A DNA stretch of 64,000 bases from an uncultured Clostridia bacterium (GTDB lineage Bacteria > Bacillota > Clostridia > UBA1381): the NCBI GenBank assembly GCA_944392335.1, contig CALXWJ010000070.1, positions 1 to 64,000 on the forward strand, read 5' to 3'. This document shows positions 48,086-57,511 of the stretch, one piece after another (the stretch's first letter is position 1; every line of letters begins with the position of its first letter). The notes below the pieces were generated by a model. The model did no database searches, was not told where the DNA came from, and worked only from the letters and a program-made list of their open reading frames with translations. A program made the translations under genes and the position numbers.

Positions 48086-49153
48086 TTAATCGTTCTGTGC
48101 CAATTTTGCGGCTTGATCCGCTGTTATTAACGCGTCGATCAATTCATCAAGAGCCCCGTTTAATATCTGCTCCAATTTATACAATGTAAGGTTTATCCTA
48201 TGGTCTGTTACTCTCCCCTGCGGATAATTATAAGTTCTTATCCTTTCGCTTCTGTCGCCGGAGCCGACTTGTGATTTTCTCTCATCTGCAATTTCTTTAT
48301 GACGCTGCTCTTCCATCACTTCATATATCCTTGAACGCAGTATCTTCATTGCTTTATCTTTATTTTTGAACTGTGATTTTTCGTCCTGGCAGGATACAAC
48401 GATACCTGTAGGCAGGTGCGTGATACGTACTGCCGAATCGGTGGTATTTACGCACTGTCCGCCCGGGCCTCCCGCTCTGAATACATCTATTCTTAAGTCA
48501 TTTTGGTTAATGTCGACCTCAACCTCTTCGACTTCAGGCAAAACCGCCACGGTAACCGCGGAAGTATGGATACGGCCTCCCGATTCTGTTGCGGGTACCC
48601 TTTGTACCCTGTGGACGCCGCTTTCAAATTTAAACCTCGAATAGGCGCCGTGTCCCTCTATTGAAAAGCATACCTCCTTGTATCCCCCGATATCGGTTGG
48701 GCTCGAGTTCAACATATCGATTTTCCAGTTATGCGTTTCTGCATACATACTGTACATTCTCAATAAATCAGCGGCAAAAAGCGCCGCTTCATCACCGCCC
48801 GTACCGCCTCTTATTTCCATGATAACATTCTTATCATCATTGAGATCCTTAGGTAAAAGTAAAATTTTTAACTCCTGTGATACCGAATCAAGCTTTTCCT
48901 CGGATTCTGCCAATTCGGATTTGATAAGCTCTTCAAGCTCCTTATCCTCGCCCGTATCAAGCATTTGTTTATCATCTGCTATTGTCTGTTTTAATTTTTT
49001 ATATTCCCTGTATTTTTCAATGATCGGCGTTAGGTCGGAATGTTCCTTCATAAGTTTACGCCAATTTTCCTGATCGGCAATGATCTCGGGATCATTTATT
49101 TTCTCCGATATTACTTCAAATTTTTCTTCCAATGCATCTAATTTGTCAAACAC
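48086..49153 (-). CDS. prfA: Peptide chain release factor 1
   Basis: A 355-residue factor releasing peptides at UAA and UAG. The stop-codon anticodon motif PAT ([13 protein letters not shown], about 185) and the GGQ motif ([10 protein letters not shown], about 226-235) are both intact. It starts at GTG with GGAG about 11 bases upstream. It is directly upstream of the GH29 gene and probably shares a transcript with it. Confidence 0.96.
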   Translation of the reverse strand: MFDKLDALEEKFEVISEKINDPEIIADQENWRKLMKEHSDLTPIIEKYREYKKLKQTIADDKQMLDTGEDKELEELIKSELAESEEKLDSVSQELKILLLPKDLNDDKNVIMEIRGGTGGDEAALFAADLLRMYSMYAETHNWKIDMLNSSPTDIGGYKEVCFSIEGHGAYSRFKFESGVHRVQRVPATESGGRIHTSAVTVAVLPEVEEVEVDINQNDLRIDVFRAGGPGGQCVNTTDSAVRITHLPTGIVVSCQDEKSQFKNKDKAMKILRSRIYEVMEEQRHKEIADERKSQVGSGDRSERIRTYNYPQGRVTDHRINLTLYKLEQILNGALDELIDALITADQAAKLAQND

Positions 49154-49301
49154 GTATTTTTCATCTCCAAAATGTTATATTAAATAAAGGTCAAAGCCCG
49201 GTCATTCAATGTTTTATCAAGCATATCGTACTCCTGCCGAAAAATGAAGCAAAACCGGATTCCTGTTAAGGTGCAGGATATCTTCATGCAGCCGTAAACC
49301 T

Positions 49302-49946
49302 TCAAAACGACATTCTTTTTGCCGGTATCTCCTTGGAAACCAGTCTGTTGTTCGATTTAAAATCTATTTTATCATTTATTTCCAAAAGCAGCTTTATAAA
49401 ATTGACCATTTCCATATCGTCGAATCCGTTGACCGGCATATATATCTCGTTTCCGTCCTTTGTACATATATAAAAAAATTCCATTTGCTTTAAAAGGCTG
49501 TTATACTTTTTTTTATAAGTATTCAATTTGCTGTTAAATTCGCCGTTTTCCACCAATCTCAGTAAGTAGTTTCTGCTTCCGAAGTAAATTTTAGCTACAG
49601 CATTAATATTTATTTTTTTTAAATTGGTTTTTTCCGGTAAAAATTCACCGATAAATCCTTTGTCTGTCCTAAACGGAAAGAATCCGTTTTTCCAATTCTG
49701 TAAATATATATAATTATCTTTAACAGCCAAATATGTAGGCATAATTGTGTTTATCTTCATTATTACATAAGAAAAACCGAGAATTACAGCTATAAAATAA
49801 ATAAGAGCAAACAAAAACCTGGCATGAACAAGACTGTATACAGCCATCACAATGCCCAATACCGAAATACTTCCCAATATACATATAAAAACCATGTTCT
49901 TGTTTTTCTTGTGTGAAGATAAAGTTATTTTCTGAGTATAATTCAT
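49302..49946 (-). CDS. Hypothetical membrane protein
   Basis: A 214-residue protein. The start MNYTQKITLS is set by GAGGTG nine bases upstream; the frame open to 50042 lacks a site. Two hydrophobic segments occur at about 20-65 (VFICILGSISVLGIVMAV and FLFALIYFIAVILG), followed by a soluble PH-like beta domain ending near residue 205. No family is recognised with confidence. A GC-poor, unmarked 140-base gap separates it from prfA, where only a vague similarity to the repeat family can be seen. Confidence 0.65.
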   Translation of the reverse strand: MNYTQKITLSSHKKNKNMVFICILGSISVLGIVMAVYSLVHARFLFALIYFIAVILGFSYVIMKINTIMPTYLAVKDNYIYLQNWKNGFFPFRTDKGFIGEFLPEKTNLKKININAVAKIYFGSRNYLLRLVENGEFNSKLNTYKKKYNSLLKQMEFFYICTKDGNEIYMPVNGFDDMEMVNFIKLLLEINDKIDFKSNNRLVSKEIPAKRMSF

Positions 49947-50206
49947 AACATAATTCACCTCGACTATAGTATTATAACAAAAAACAATTCGGTTGTCAAA
50001 TTTTTTACATCTATATTGCTTATACGGATGTTTTTTCGTCATTTTTTATAATAATTAAAGGTTGAATTAATAATTTGATCAGGTTTTTATGTTTTGTTTT
50101 TTTGTTTGCCGCACAAAAAAGCCGCCTTAAAATCCGTCACTTCAATAATTTGTATGAATTTTTGTCGGTTTTCTCAGGCGGCATGTATTTGATAATATAC
50201 TTTTTC

Positions 50207-50351
50207 AATAAGGGGTTATCCCGTCATTCAACGTGGACAAGAGCACAAGCAAAGCCTGCGCTGTAATCAGCAAAAGATCTTACTCACACACTGATTACAA
50301 ATATGCGGCCCCGCCTGCTGCGGCGGGGGACATCTTTGCTTAGGTTATACC
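50207..50351 (+). repeat. Structured intergenic repeat, copy E
   Basis: About 145 bases, opening AATAAGGGGTTATCCCGTC. It has the TGTAATCAG / CTGATTACA pair and a GC hairpin CCCCGCCTGC / GCGGCGGGGG, then GACATCTTTG and a GGTTATACC end. It stops 18 bases from the GH36 stop codon. Confidence 0.85.
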
Positions 50352-50368
50352 ATATTACTCAACAAATG

Positions 50369-52471
50369 TTAATCGATTGAGAATTTAACTGCCAATGCGG
50401 AATATTCTTCCATTTTTTCTATTTTTATCTTATTTTCATTTACTGTCACGTTTTCATTGTAAAATTCATCGGTTATTTTCAGATTGTAATCAAGCTCGAT
50501 CTCAAATGTATCTGCGGGCTTTGCAAAGGCGTGCACAACAAGCAAAGCCTCATTGCCGGTCCTTCTTAACACTGCCTGTGTACCGATGGCATATCTGGTA
50601 TTATTGCCTCGGTTACCGTACATATTCGTTGTTCCGTGTTTGATTATATTTTCGCATTTTCCGTAAAAATCAAGCGCGTTATCAATAATTTCCCATCTAT
50701 CCTCCGACAGCTTATCAACATCCCCCGAAAGACAGATCCTGCCAAGGAACGTTGCCGCCATGCTGTATTTGATTCTTTTTGGTGTGTCATCTTCATGTAT
50801 AACGGCCCAAATCAGACTTTGTCTCGGTAAAATAAGATTATGCAGATTTGCTGCAATATACGGTATTTCATTAGCCTCATGAGCATCTGAAAAAGATGCA
50901 AGAGCACTCAATCCCATCATTTGCATCTCAAGTCTATGCCCGCCCGAGGCACAATTTTCGATAATAATATCGGGTATCTCCCTTTTGATTTTTTTGAAAA
51001 ATCCCGCAACGGCCTCTTCATGCTGTCTGAGCCCTTCACCCAAGCTTTCCGCGCCGTCGCAGCCATTTCCCAAATTAGCGTTATAATCAACTTTAATATA
51101 TCCAAAACCGTTATCCTTTAGTAACCCAATAACTTTTTGTGAAAGGATATCGATAACTTCAGGTTTTCTGAAATCCCAAAAGCTTCTCCATCCTCCTATA
51201 TTTATAACGTATCCGTTTCTCTTTAAGTGTAAATCGTCATATTTGTCCGAATAATAATATGATCCTTTTGTTGTGACCTCCATTTCAAACCATATGCCGG
51301 GTATCATTCCCATTTTTCTTATTTCGTCACACATTCCCTTCATATCAGGGAATATGCCGGTATTGATCTCCCAGCCGCCATTTCCGCCCTGACCGTTATA
51401 GCAGTCCTTGCTCCAGCCGGCGTCTATTACAATATATTTGACATTCTTATTTTTAAGCGTATTTGCATAGCTTATGATTTTTTCCTGAGTGGGCGCTCCC
51501 CATGTGGTACAAAATTCATTATAACATACAGGCAAACCCTTTTCGCCGTATTCATCACATGCAATATTGCCCAATGCCGTCACATTTTGGCAGGCTTCTT
51601 CAAAATTTGTATTTGTAACGCCTATGAACGCCGTAGGTGTTTTAAAATGCCCGTTAGGTTCTATATCCTTATACCATAAACCAAAATCACAGTCTGCCAA
51701 TCCCGCGCTTAATGATAATGAATCCTGCTGCCTTGTCAATTCCATTTGCCAGGAGGAATTGTGTGCAAGCTGTATTGTCCAAAAAACATTATATTCTTTA
51801 TCTTCAAAAACCGCAGTGGGGAAATATCTTTCCACCGGGTATCCTCCCAATGAACCGAATTTTTCACTTTCCATGAAACAAGCGGAATAAGATTTTTCCA
51901 ATGCCAATTCTTCAATATCGTCCTGTATATGCTTACCTTCCATACTCCAGCCGCCTTTAAATCTGTGAAGACAATATTTCCACGGCGCGTCATCCTGCTG
52001 AAACGGGCTTAAATTATCCAATGTTACACTTGTTATCATATCAATGGTAAATGTCCTGTTGGAATTGTTGATAAATTCACAATTGACCATAAATGCGTCA
52101 TATCCTTTATATTTGCTTACAGTATGTATAACACTGTATCCTTCCTCCGATATGAGTTCTGTTATTATTTGAACGCAATTGTCATTTTTTTCTACTTTTT
52201 GTTCATTAAACTTCAGATCCCTTGAGCTTTTTGAAAATTTCATCGTTCCGCTTGTTTTTGGATGATGCGCAAGACTCAAATGCACTAAATCTCCAATCAT
52301 CCATTGATGTATGTATCTTGCTCTTGCGTCAAAAGAACCGTTAGGCTCCTCCCATGGTTTCTTTACTTCATTTTCCATGCCGGAAGGAATCAGCATCATA
52401 GACACTTTTTTCCCATCATCAATAATATACCAAAGAATGGTTTTTTCAAATTCATGCTTTAATATTTCCAT
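50369..52471 (-). CDS. GH36 alpha-galactosidase
   Basis: A 700-residue cytoplasmic enzyme cleaving terminal alpha-galactose (raffinose-type or galactomannan side chains). The start MEILKHEFEK is chosen because GGAG lies six bases upstream; upstream Met codons have poor spacing. Family markers are YIVIDAGWSKDCYNG at about 340-355, the nucleophile Asp in YIKVDYNANLG at about 465, ENCASGGHRLEM and the acid/base Asp in FSDAHEANE at about 540. Galactose released would be phosphorylated by GalK (57822). It is bracketed by repeat copies E and F, with no co-transcribed neighbour. Confidence 0.93.
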   Translation of the reverse strand: MEILKHEFEKTILWYIIDDGKKVSMMLIPSGMENEVKKPWEEPNGSFDARARYIHQWMIGDLVHLSLAHHPKTSGTMKFSKSSRDLKFNEQKVEKNDNCVQIITELISEEGYSVIHTVSKYKGYDAFMVNCEFINNSNRTFTIDMITSVTLDNLSPFQQDDAPWKYCLHRFKGGWSMEGKHIQDDIEELALEKSYSACFMESEKFGSLGGYPVERYFPTAVFEDKEYNVFWTIQLAHNSSWQMELTRQQDSLSLSAGLADCDFGLWYKDIEPNGHFKTPTAFIGVTNTNFEEACQNVTALGNIACDEYGEKGLPVCYNEFCTTWGAPTQEKIISYANTLKNKNVKYIVIDAGWSKDCYNGQGGNGGWEINTGIFPDMKGMCDEIRKMGMIPGIWFEMEVTTKGSYYYSDKYDDLHLKRNGYVINIGGWRSFWDFRKPEVIDILSQKVIGLLKDNGFGYIKVDYNANLGNGCDGAESLGEGLRQHEEAVAGFFKKIKREIPDIIIENCASGGHRLEMQMMGLSALASFSDAHEANEIPYIAANLHNLILPRQSLIWAVIHEDDTPKRIKYSMAATFLGRICLSGDVDKLSEDRWEIIDNALDFYGKCENIIKHGTTNMYGNRGNNTRYAIGTQAVLRRTGNEALLVVHAFAKPADTFEIELDYNLKITDEFYNENVTVNENKIKIEKMEEYSALAVKFSID

Positions 52472-52502
52472 AATATTCTCCATCCTATCCAAAAATTTAT
52501 TC

Positions 52503-52646
52503 AATAAGGGCTTGTCCCATCATTCAACGAGGACAAGAGCGCAGGCTGCGCTTTGCTGTAATCAGCGGAAAATTATACTCTCACTGATTACAAATATGGA
52601 ACCCGCCGCCGATTACGGCGGGGGACAACATGTGCGCAGCTATAAC
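52503..52646 (+). repeat. Structured intergenic repeat, copy F
   Basis: About 144 bases and the clearest copy. TTGTCCC (outer stem), AGCGCA / TGCGCT hairpin, TGTAATCAG / CTGATTACA pair, CCCGCCG / CGGCGGG hairpin, GGGACAA (outer stem return), then GCGCAGCTATAAC. It lies 32 bases upstream of the GH36 start codon, thus inside that gene's promoter/leader region. Confidence 0.9.
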
Positions 52647-52700
52647 AATATCATAACATGAAAAAAATGTCAATAAATTTAAAATATTTTTATATAAAGC

Positions 52701-52732
52701 TTTGTAGAATTGTCAATGATAGGTGACACTTT
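52701..52732. repeat. 32-base repeat, copy 2
   Basis: Differs by one base from 26382-26413 and has the same TGTCA-N8-TGACA dyad. Here it follows a short unrecognised minus-strand reading frame, as an insertion-sequence end would follow a transposase remnant. Confidence 0.6.
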
Positions 52733-52900
52733 CCTAAAAAGATAAAAAGCCGCACTCCAACACTTCTCTTGTTAATATGAAGCTGTGAATATTTTCGGCA
52801 GAAAATACTGCGTCTGCAAAGTTATACACCCTCATCCCATTTAAATCGGAGCAACACTCCATCAGGCTTGTTTGAAATGGAGCCAGATAATGTCGCAACC

Positions 52901-52973
52901 GGCACTCTTGCTGATTACAGATATGAAACCCGCCGCCGATAACGGCCGGGGACATCTTTTCTTAGCTTATATC
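52901..52973 (+). repeat. Structured repeat, 3'-half copy G
   Basis: Only the second half survives: CTGATTACAGATATG, the CCGCCG / CGGCC-type hairpin, GGGGACATCTTTTC and an end near TTATATCC. It abuts the stop codon of the GIY-YIG gene at 52974. Confidence 0.75.
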
Positions 52974-53321
52974 CTACAATTTTACGGTATTAATCTTATT
53001 TATTTTTTTTACAAGCTCCGATTCCGGTTTATATTGTGTTCCGTTTTTATCTTCAATATATTTACAAAGGTTTTCAGGTTCATTTATCAATTCTTCCTTA
53101 CAGCATTTTGTCAGTTTTTTTATTCTGTATTCTAATTTTGACGCGCCGATCCTGTCGGCACAGCTCCATAAAGCCTCCATTCTCACAGCGCCGTGAGAAA
53201 GAGTATATTTTGCACATTCTTTACTCTTTGTAATATGCTCTCTGAATCTCCTTTGCGGATCTGTTGTTATTCCCGTATATAAAGTATTATCTTTACATCG
53301 TATTATATAAGTATAAAACAT
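52974..53321 (-). CDS. GIY-YIG domain protein (UPF0213/YhbQ-like)
   Basis: A 115-residue protein. The start MFYTYIIRCK is chosen because GGGAG lies five bases upstream; the frame to 53333 contains that site. The GIY-YIG nuclease fold is shown by YTYIIRCKDNTLYTGITTD (residues 3-21), Arg in QRRFREH and a later Glu/Lys-rich helix. Such small single-domain proteins are widespread and may process DNA, but the function here is unknown. It lies between repeat copies G and H. Confidence 0.88.
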   Translation of the reverse strand: MFYTYIIRCKDNTLYTGITTDPQRRFREHITKSKECAKYTLSHGAVRMEALWSCADRIGASKLEYRIKKLTKCCKEELINEPENLCKYIEDKNGTQYKPESELVKKINKINTVKL

Positions 53322-53384
53322 ATTTGCTCCCATTTAAATTTCCCTTGTTTTATTATTATCATTTCAGACAATTGAATATCATTC

Positions 53385-53525
53385 AATAAGGACCTGTCCT
53401 GTTATTCAACGATGGCAAAACACTGCACAGCAGCGCTGTAATCAGCGGGAAATGTACCTTCATACAGATTACAGATACGGAACCCACCGCCTACAGAGGC
53501 GGGGCATCTTGTACGCAGTTATACA
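53385..53525 (+). repeat. Structured intergenic repeat, copy H
   Basis: About 141 bases. It opens AATAAGGACCTGTCCTGTT, with TGTAATCAGC and a diverged CAGATTACAG return arm, an ACCGCCT / AGGCGGGG hairpin and a TACGCAGTTATAC end. It is between the GIY-YIG start and the spo0A terminator. Confidence 0.85.
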
Positions 53526-53562
53526 ATAAAAAACTGTCAAAGCTAACGGTACTTTGACAGTT
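53525..53562 (-). terminator. Terminator of spo0A
   Basis: Minus-strand arms AACTGTCAAAG and CTTTGACAGTT, followed by TTTTTATTG, about 40 bases after the spo0A stop codon and touching repeat copy H. Confidence 0.75.
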
Positions 53563-53602
53563 ATATGTAAGTCTTTTGAATTCAACGTGAAATATATGGT
53601 TT

Positions 53603-54388
53603 TCATTTAATTTGAAGACGAATACGGTCGGCAACCATTGCAATAAATTCCGAATTAGTAGGTTTTCCCTTTTCGGTATCAATAGTATACCCAAAAATTT
53701 CATTCATCGTTTCCGGCTTCCCTCTTGACCAAGCCACTTCGATTGAATGTCTGATCGCTCTTTCAACCCTTGAAGACGTGGTCCCGTATTTTTTGGCAAT
53801 AGCAGGATAAAGCTGTTTTGTTATGTAATTCAGCATTTCCATATTGTTTACGACCATCATTATAGCAGTTCTGATATACTGGTAACCTTTAATATGAGCA
53901 GGCACTCCCAACTCATGTATAAACTCCGTTACCACCGATTCAAGATCCGGTTTTGCTTGTTCGGTTACCGTATTAAAGCCAGCAACCGCACTTTTAACAG
54001 TTTGCTTAGGAACATTAGAGAATGTTCTTAAGGCATCTGCAATCGCTTCACTGCTTTGTGGTTTCAACAAGAAATACTTTGCTCCAAGCCTTGATACCGA
54101 TTCTGTTATCCATGAGGTATCAGCCACAGATATGGCTATAACAGTCGGCGTCTTATCCAGTCTCATTTCGTGCAAACGTTTTAAAATACTCAAACCATCG
54201 CGCTTGGGCATAATAATGTCCAAAAGTACCATGTCGGGCTTTGTTTCCAAAATCATTCCCAATGCTTCATCTCCGTCATACGCACATCCTGCCACCAAAA
54301 AATCCGATTGTGTTTTCAAGTAAGCTGCTACACTGTTTGCAAAAACCCTGTTGTCATCTGCAATTAACACAGATATTTTGTCATTCAT
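53603..54388 (-). CDS. spo0A: Sporulation master regulator Spo0A
   Basis: A 261-residue response regulator that commits cells to sporulation. The start at [10 protein letters not shown] has GAGGTG nine bases upstream. Receiver domain: acidic pair in IADDNRVF (about 8-15), phosphorylation Asp in [10 protein letters not shown] (about 56) and Lys in FLLKPQ (about 107). The C-terminal Spo0A domain has [20 protein letters not shown] and [15 protein letters not shown], with DNA-contacting residues intact. Its unusually long leader contains paired 15-base inverted elements. Confidence 0.97.
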   Translation of the reverse strand: MNDKISVLIADDNRVFANSVAAYLKTQSDFLVAGCAYDGDEALGMILETKPDMVLLDIIMPKRDGLSILKRLHEMRLDKTPTVIAISVADTSWITESVSRLGAKYFLLKPQSSEAIADALRTFSNVPKQTVKSAVAGFNTVTEQAKPDLESVVTEFIHELGVPAHIKGYQYIRTAIMMVVNNMEMLNYITKQLYPAIAKKYGTTSSRVERAIRHSIEVAWSRGKPETMNEIFGYTIDTEKGKPTNSEFIAMVADRIRLQIK

Positions 54389-54495
54389 TAATGAACACAC
54401 CTCATTTTCGTTGAAATAAAAAGATATCCGATTGCATTTTCTTACCTATTTATGAGGTAATTTCAAAAAGTATACTTAATGTCAAAGTACATCTT

Positions 54496-54565
54496 AAAAT
54501 GTGTACATTTCTTCCGGTATATACTTGTCTCCGTTAACGACAGCACATACAAATGTACACATTTT
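54496..54565 (-). promoter_or_regulatory. 15-base inverted pair in the spo0A leader
   Basis: AAAATGTGTACATTT (54496-54510) is the exact reverse complement of AAATGTACACATTTT (54551-54565), with 40 bases between. Each half centres on the palindrome TGTACA, so they may be two operators. In the RNA they could instead form a 15-base-pair stem. Confidence 0.6.
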
Positions 54566-54607
54566 TTATAATCATACAAAACAAACAGATACGCTTTTCT
54601 ATGGCAT

Positions 54608-54636
54608 ATTCTAACACAAAAGAATTAATATTGCAA
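54608..54636 (-). promoter_or_regulatory. SigA-type spo0A promoter
   Basis: Minus-strand TTGCAA (54636-54631), a 17-base spacer and TAGAAT (54613-54608). It predicts a leader of about 210 bases containing the inverted pair. Confidence 0.6.
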
Positions 54637-54765
54637 TAGATTTTACGAAAAAAATTTGAAATTTTATTATTTTTTTATTTTTTGGTGACATGACGTTACA
54701 TAAATCGACATAAGTCTTTCAAATATCTTTTTTTACCAGTTTTTATGAGTTTTTATACCGGACAA

Positions 54766-56100
54766 CTATATTTTTTTCATTAGTTTTACATTTAATATCA
54801 CTGCAAGAACAAATGCCATGATATCGGCAACGGACTGACAGACCTCCACTCCCGTAAGTCCGACGATAAGAGGAAGGATCAATACGCACGGGATAAAAAA
54901 CAATCCCTGTCTGGCAGATGCCAATACACTTGCCGGAACAGTTTGCCTACAAGTCTGGAACATCATATTATTTAATATTATCCACCCTGAAAGCGGCAAT
55001 GTAAGGCACTGATATCTCAATGCCCTTGTACCTATCTCGATTACTTCTATGTCATCTTTTCTGAACAGAGCAATAAGTTCATCGGAAAAAAATATTCCGC
55101 ATACACATAATACCAAAAGTACAACTGTAGAAACTTTAACACAAAACCAAAAGGCCTCTGAAAGCCTGTCCTTTCGTCCGGCTCCGTAATTAAAGCCGCA
55201 AACCGGCTGAAAACCCTGTCCAAATCCTATTATCGCGGAATTTGCAAATCCCATGATTTTCGTTACAATTGTCATGGCAGCAATCGCCGCGTCTCCATAT
55301 GGTCCTGCCGCATGATTCAGAAAGACCGTTGCAAGACTTGAAAGTCCCTGTCTGCATAAAGACGGAAGACCCCCTCTGAAAATTTCACCTATCTGTTTGG
55401 GTAAATAAACAATATTTTTTATTTTAATAGGTACACAATTTGCTTTTTTTATGCCTATCAAAAGCAAAATAAAACTGATAAACTGGCTTATGATTGTAGC
55501 TGCTGCGGCACCTGCCACTCCCATATCAAATATAAATATCAATACCGGATCAAGCACCACATTTAAGACCGCACCCGTCGTTATTCCTATCATTGCGTAA
55601 AAAGCGTTCCCCTGAAAACGCATTTGATTGTTTAATACCAAAGATGCCGTCATAAAGGGCGCTCCTATCAATATTATACCGAGATATGATTTTGAATACG
55701 GCAATATTGTGTCTGTCGACCCCAATAAATAGGCCAGTGGTTCCAAAAACAACGTGCCAAATATAAAAATCAAAAAACCGCTGAACAATGCCAAATAAAA
55801 ACCACATGATGACAACTGCTCTGCCACTTCCGTATTTTTGCATCCCAATCGTCTTGAAATAGCATTTCCCGAGCCATGACCGAAAAAAAATCCTACTGCC
55901 TGAATCACTGCCATAAGCGGGAAAACAACACCGACAGCCGCAGTCGCACTGTTTGACTCAATCTTCCCAACAAAAAATGTATCTGTCATATTATAAAAAG
56001 AAGTAACAAGCATGCTTATTATTGTAGGGGCCGCCATTCTCCCTATAAGCCCCGGTATCGATGCCTCAGTCATCATTTTTTGTTTTTCTTCCTGTGTCAT
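54766..56100 (-). CDS. Second MATE-family exporter
   Basis: A 444-residue membrane antiporter with about twelve hydrophobic segments. The start at MTQEEKQKMM has GGGGTG nine bases upstream; a GTG four codons earlier lies inside that site. It has FYNMTDTFFVGKI near residue 40 and FGFCFGHGSGNAIS-type strands; the sequence GFFFGHGSGNAISRRLG is conserved among MepA-like proteins. The product is more MepA-like than the exporter at 40047. It follows the serine hydrolase gene by 40 bases on the same strand. Confidence 0.9.
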   Translation of the reverse strand: MTQEEKQKMMTEASIPGLIGRMAAPTIISMLVTSFYNMTDTFFVGKIESNSATAAVGVVFPLMAVIQAVGFFFGHGSGNAISRRLGCKNTEVAEQLSSCGFYLALFSGFLIFIFGTLFLEPLAYLLGSTDTILPYSKSYLGIILIGAPFMTASLVLNNQMRFQGNAFYAMIGITTGAVLNVVLDPVLIFIFDMGVAGAAAATIISQFISFILLLIGIKKANCVPIKIKNIVYLPKQIGEIFRGGLPSLCRQGLSSLATVFLNHAAGPYGDAAIAAMTIVTKIMGFANSAIIGFGQGFQPVCGFNYGAGRKDRLSEAFWFCVKVSTVVLLVLCVCGIFFSDELIALFRKDDIEVIEIGTRALRYQCLTLPLSGWIILNNMMFQTCRQTVPASVLASARQGLFFIPCVLILPLIVGLTGVEVCQSVADIMAFVLAVILNVKLMKKI

Positions 56101-56140
56101 ATGTAAATTCACCCCTTGTTTAATACCTTTTTACATGATC

Positions 56141-57322
56141 TCATATGCCTGAATATGCCGCGTTTCTTATTCTCGGCTGATAATAATCTTCATGGGGATT
56201 AAGCATATGATGAGAATAAAAGAAAGAAAATTTTCTGTCAGGATCAACTAAAATGGTAGCGCCTGCCGCACCTCCCCATCCAAATTCTCCTATCGAACCG
56301 ACTGAAGACGCGGCCGACTTATCGATCAGTGTACGAACACCCAATCCATAACCGTAGCCATTTAACTGTTTCCATGAAAAATACTTTATTTGCTCCGCGG
56401 ATAACTGATTTATCCTCATAAGGTCAATCGTCCCTTTTGATAAAATCTTTTCACCGTTTTGCGCTATACCGTTATTTGCAAGGGCATTTGCAAATTTTGC
56501 GTAATCCGAAACGGTTGTGATTACACCTGCACCGCCGCTGTCATATTCGCTCCCGTGTATATGATCGTTTTTCTTCCCGAAATTCTCCCAATATCCCTTT
56601 GCGCCGCATCCTTTGCTCTGAGCTTCCACCATGTCAAAATCACCGGGATCAACCGTTTTGTATATGTATTGACAAGCCATCTTTTTTTCCATTTCTGGCT
56701 TATAATGATAATATGTATTTTCCATTCCCACAGGGTCAAAAATATTTTCTTTCACATAGTCTCTGAATTTTTTGCCTGAAATAACTTCAACAAACGCAGC
56801 CAAGACGTCATGGCAAAGGCTGTATTGCCATTTCTCTCCCGGCTCAAAATCTAATGGCTGTTCGGCAAGACATTTGATAACATCTACGGTGTTCATTTTT
56901 CCTTTTGTTATTTCCTTTGCTTTTATTATGTGGGGGGCATCCTTTCCCTGATTATAATTAAATCCCGCCGTCATTGTAAGAAGATTCCATATTGTTATGT
57001 CATTATCAGTTTTCTTTACATTCCCGTCTTTTGTTTTAACATACATATCTTTAAACTCAGGTATGTACTCATAAAGCGGGTCGGAAAGCAAATATTTCCC
57101 TCTTTCCAAAAGCTGCATGGCCGAAACCGCCGTTGCAACTTTTGAACATGAATAAATAAAAATCAAGTCTTGTGCACTCATTCTCCTTTTATTTTCAAGG
57201 TCCGCATATCCTGATGCATATCTGAATACTTCTTCATTTTCGTAATACACACTTATTGCATTTCCGGGTACAAGCTCCGTTGTCAGGCTATCCATAAACG
57301 CTTTCAGATTTTTAAAATCCAT
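56141..57322 (-). CDS. Serine hydrolase (beta-lactamase / class C fold)
   Basis: A 393-residue protein. The start MDFKNLKAFM has AAGAAGGA six bases upstream. The nucleophile motif Ser-x-x-Lys is SCSK at about 58-61, with a Tyr in QYSLCHD as the second motif and a C-terminal GGAAGATILVD as the third-motif region. No signal peptide is seen, so it may be a cytosolic esterase or peptidase rather than an antibiotic lactamase. It probably forms one transcript with the MATE gene after it. Confidence 0.85.
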   Translation of the reverse strand: MDFKNLKAFMDSLTTELVPGNAISVYYENEEVFRYASGYADLENKRRMSAQDLIFIYSCSKVATAVSAMQLLERGKYLLSDPLYEYIPEFKDMYVKTKDGNVKKTDNDITIWNLLTMTAGFNYNQGKDAPHIIKAKEITKGKMNTVDVIKCLAEQPLDFEPGEKWQYSLCHDVLAAFVEVISGKKFRDYVKENIFDPVGMENTYYHYKPEMEKKMACQYIYKTVDPGDFDMVEAQSKGCGAKGYWENFGKKNDHIHGSEYDSGGAGVITTVSDYAKFANALANNGIAQNGEKILSKGTIDLMRINQLSAEQIKYFSWKQLNGYGYGLGVRTLIDKSAASSVGSIGEFGWGGAAGATILVDPDRKFSFFYSHHMLNPHEDYYQPRIRNAAYSGI

Positions 57323-57477
57323 AACAAATCCTTCTTTCATAATGTTATTTTCACATATTGTTAAAACAAATCTATCTTACGCCAAAATCCCCATAATCTT
57401 AGAAAAATAAACAATGTATCCAATAAAACAGCCATAGGCTATCATCTGACGTTTCAAAAATCTTGTTGTTACACAAT

Positions 57478-57511
57478 AAAAATCCCAAATGCATAAGCAT
57501 TCGGGATTTTT
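57478..57511. terminator. Terminator after tRNA-Asp
   Basis: Arms AAAAATCCCAAATGC and GCATTCGGGATTTTT around ATAA, just 3' of the tRNA on the minus strand. A/T runs on both sides suggest it can act in both directions. Confidence 0.75.

Larger units (their letters stand above)
52472..52973 (+). other. Gene-free stretch between GH36 and the GIY-YIG gene
   Basis: About 500 bases holding repeat copy F (52503-52646), the second 32-base repeat (52701-52732), an unrecognised open fragment at about 52734-52900 on the minus strand (ending ECGFLSF) and 3'-half repeat copy G (52901-52973). It looks like accumulated mobile-element remains. Confidence 0.55.
54389..54765 (-). other. spo0A upstream region
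   Basis: About 377 bases without a gene. It holds a SigA-type promoter at 54608-54636, two 15-base inverted elements in the leader and a TGTCGAT sequence at 54704-54710 (minus strand) close to an 0A box. No sigma-H promoter could be fixed by eye. Confidence 0.55.

Noticed and set aside
49184-49290. A possible degenerate repeat copy between prfA and the membrane protein
   Set aside because: Only short scattered matches (CCGGTCATTCAATG and a CATGCAGCC-like end) remain and the hairpins are missing.
50207-53525. Canonical integron attC sites
   Set aside because: The repeat ends read GTTATAC-like rather than the GTTRRRY core, the paired inner boxes are not found, and no integrase lies in the window; only a cassette-like analogy is kept.
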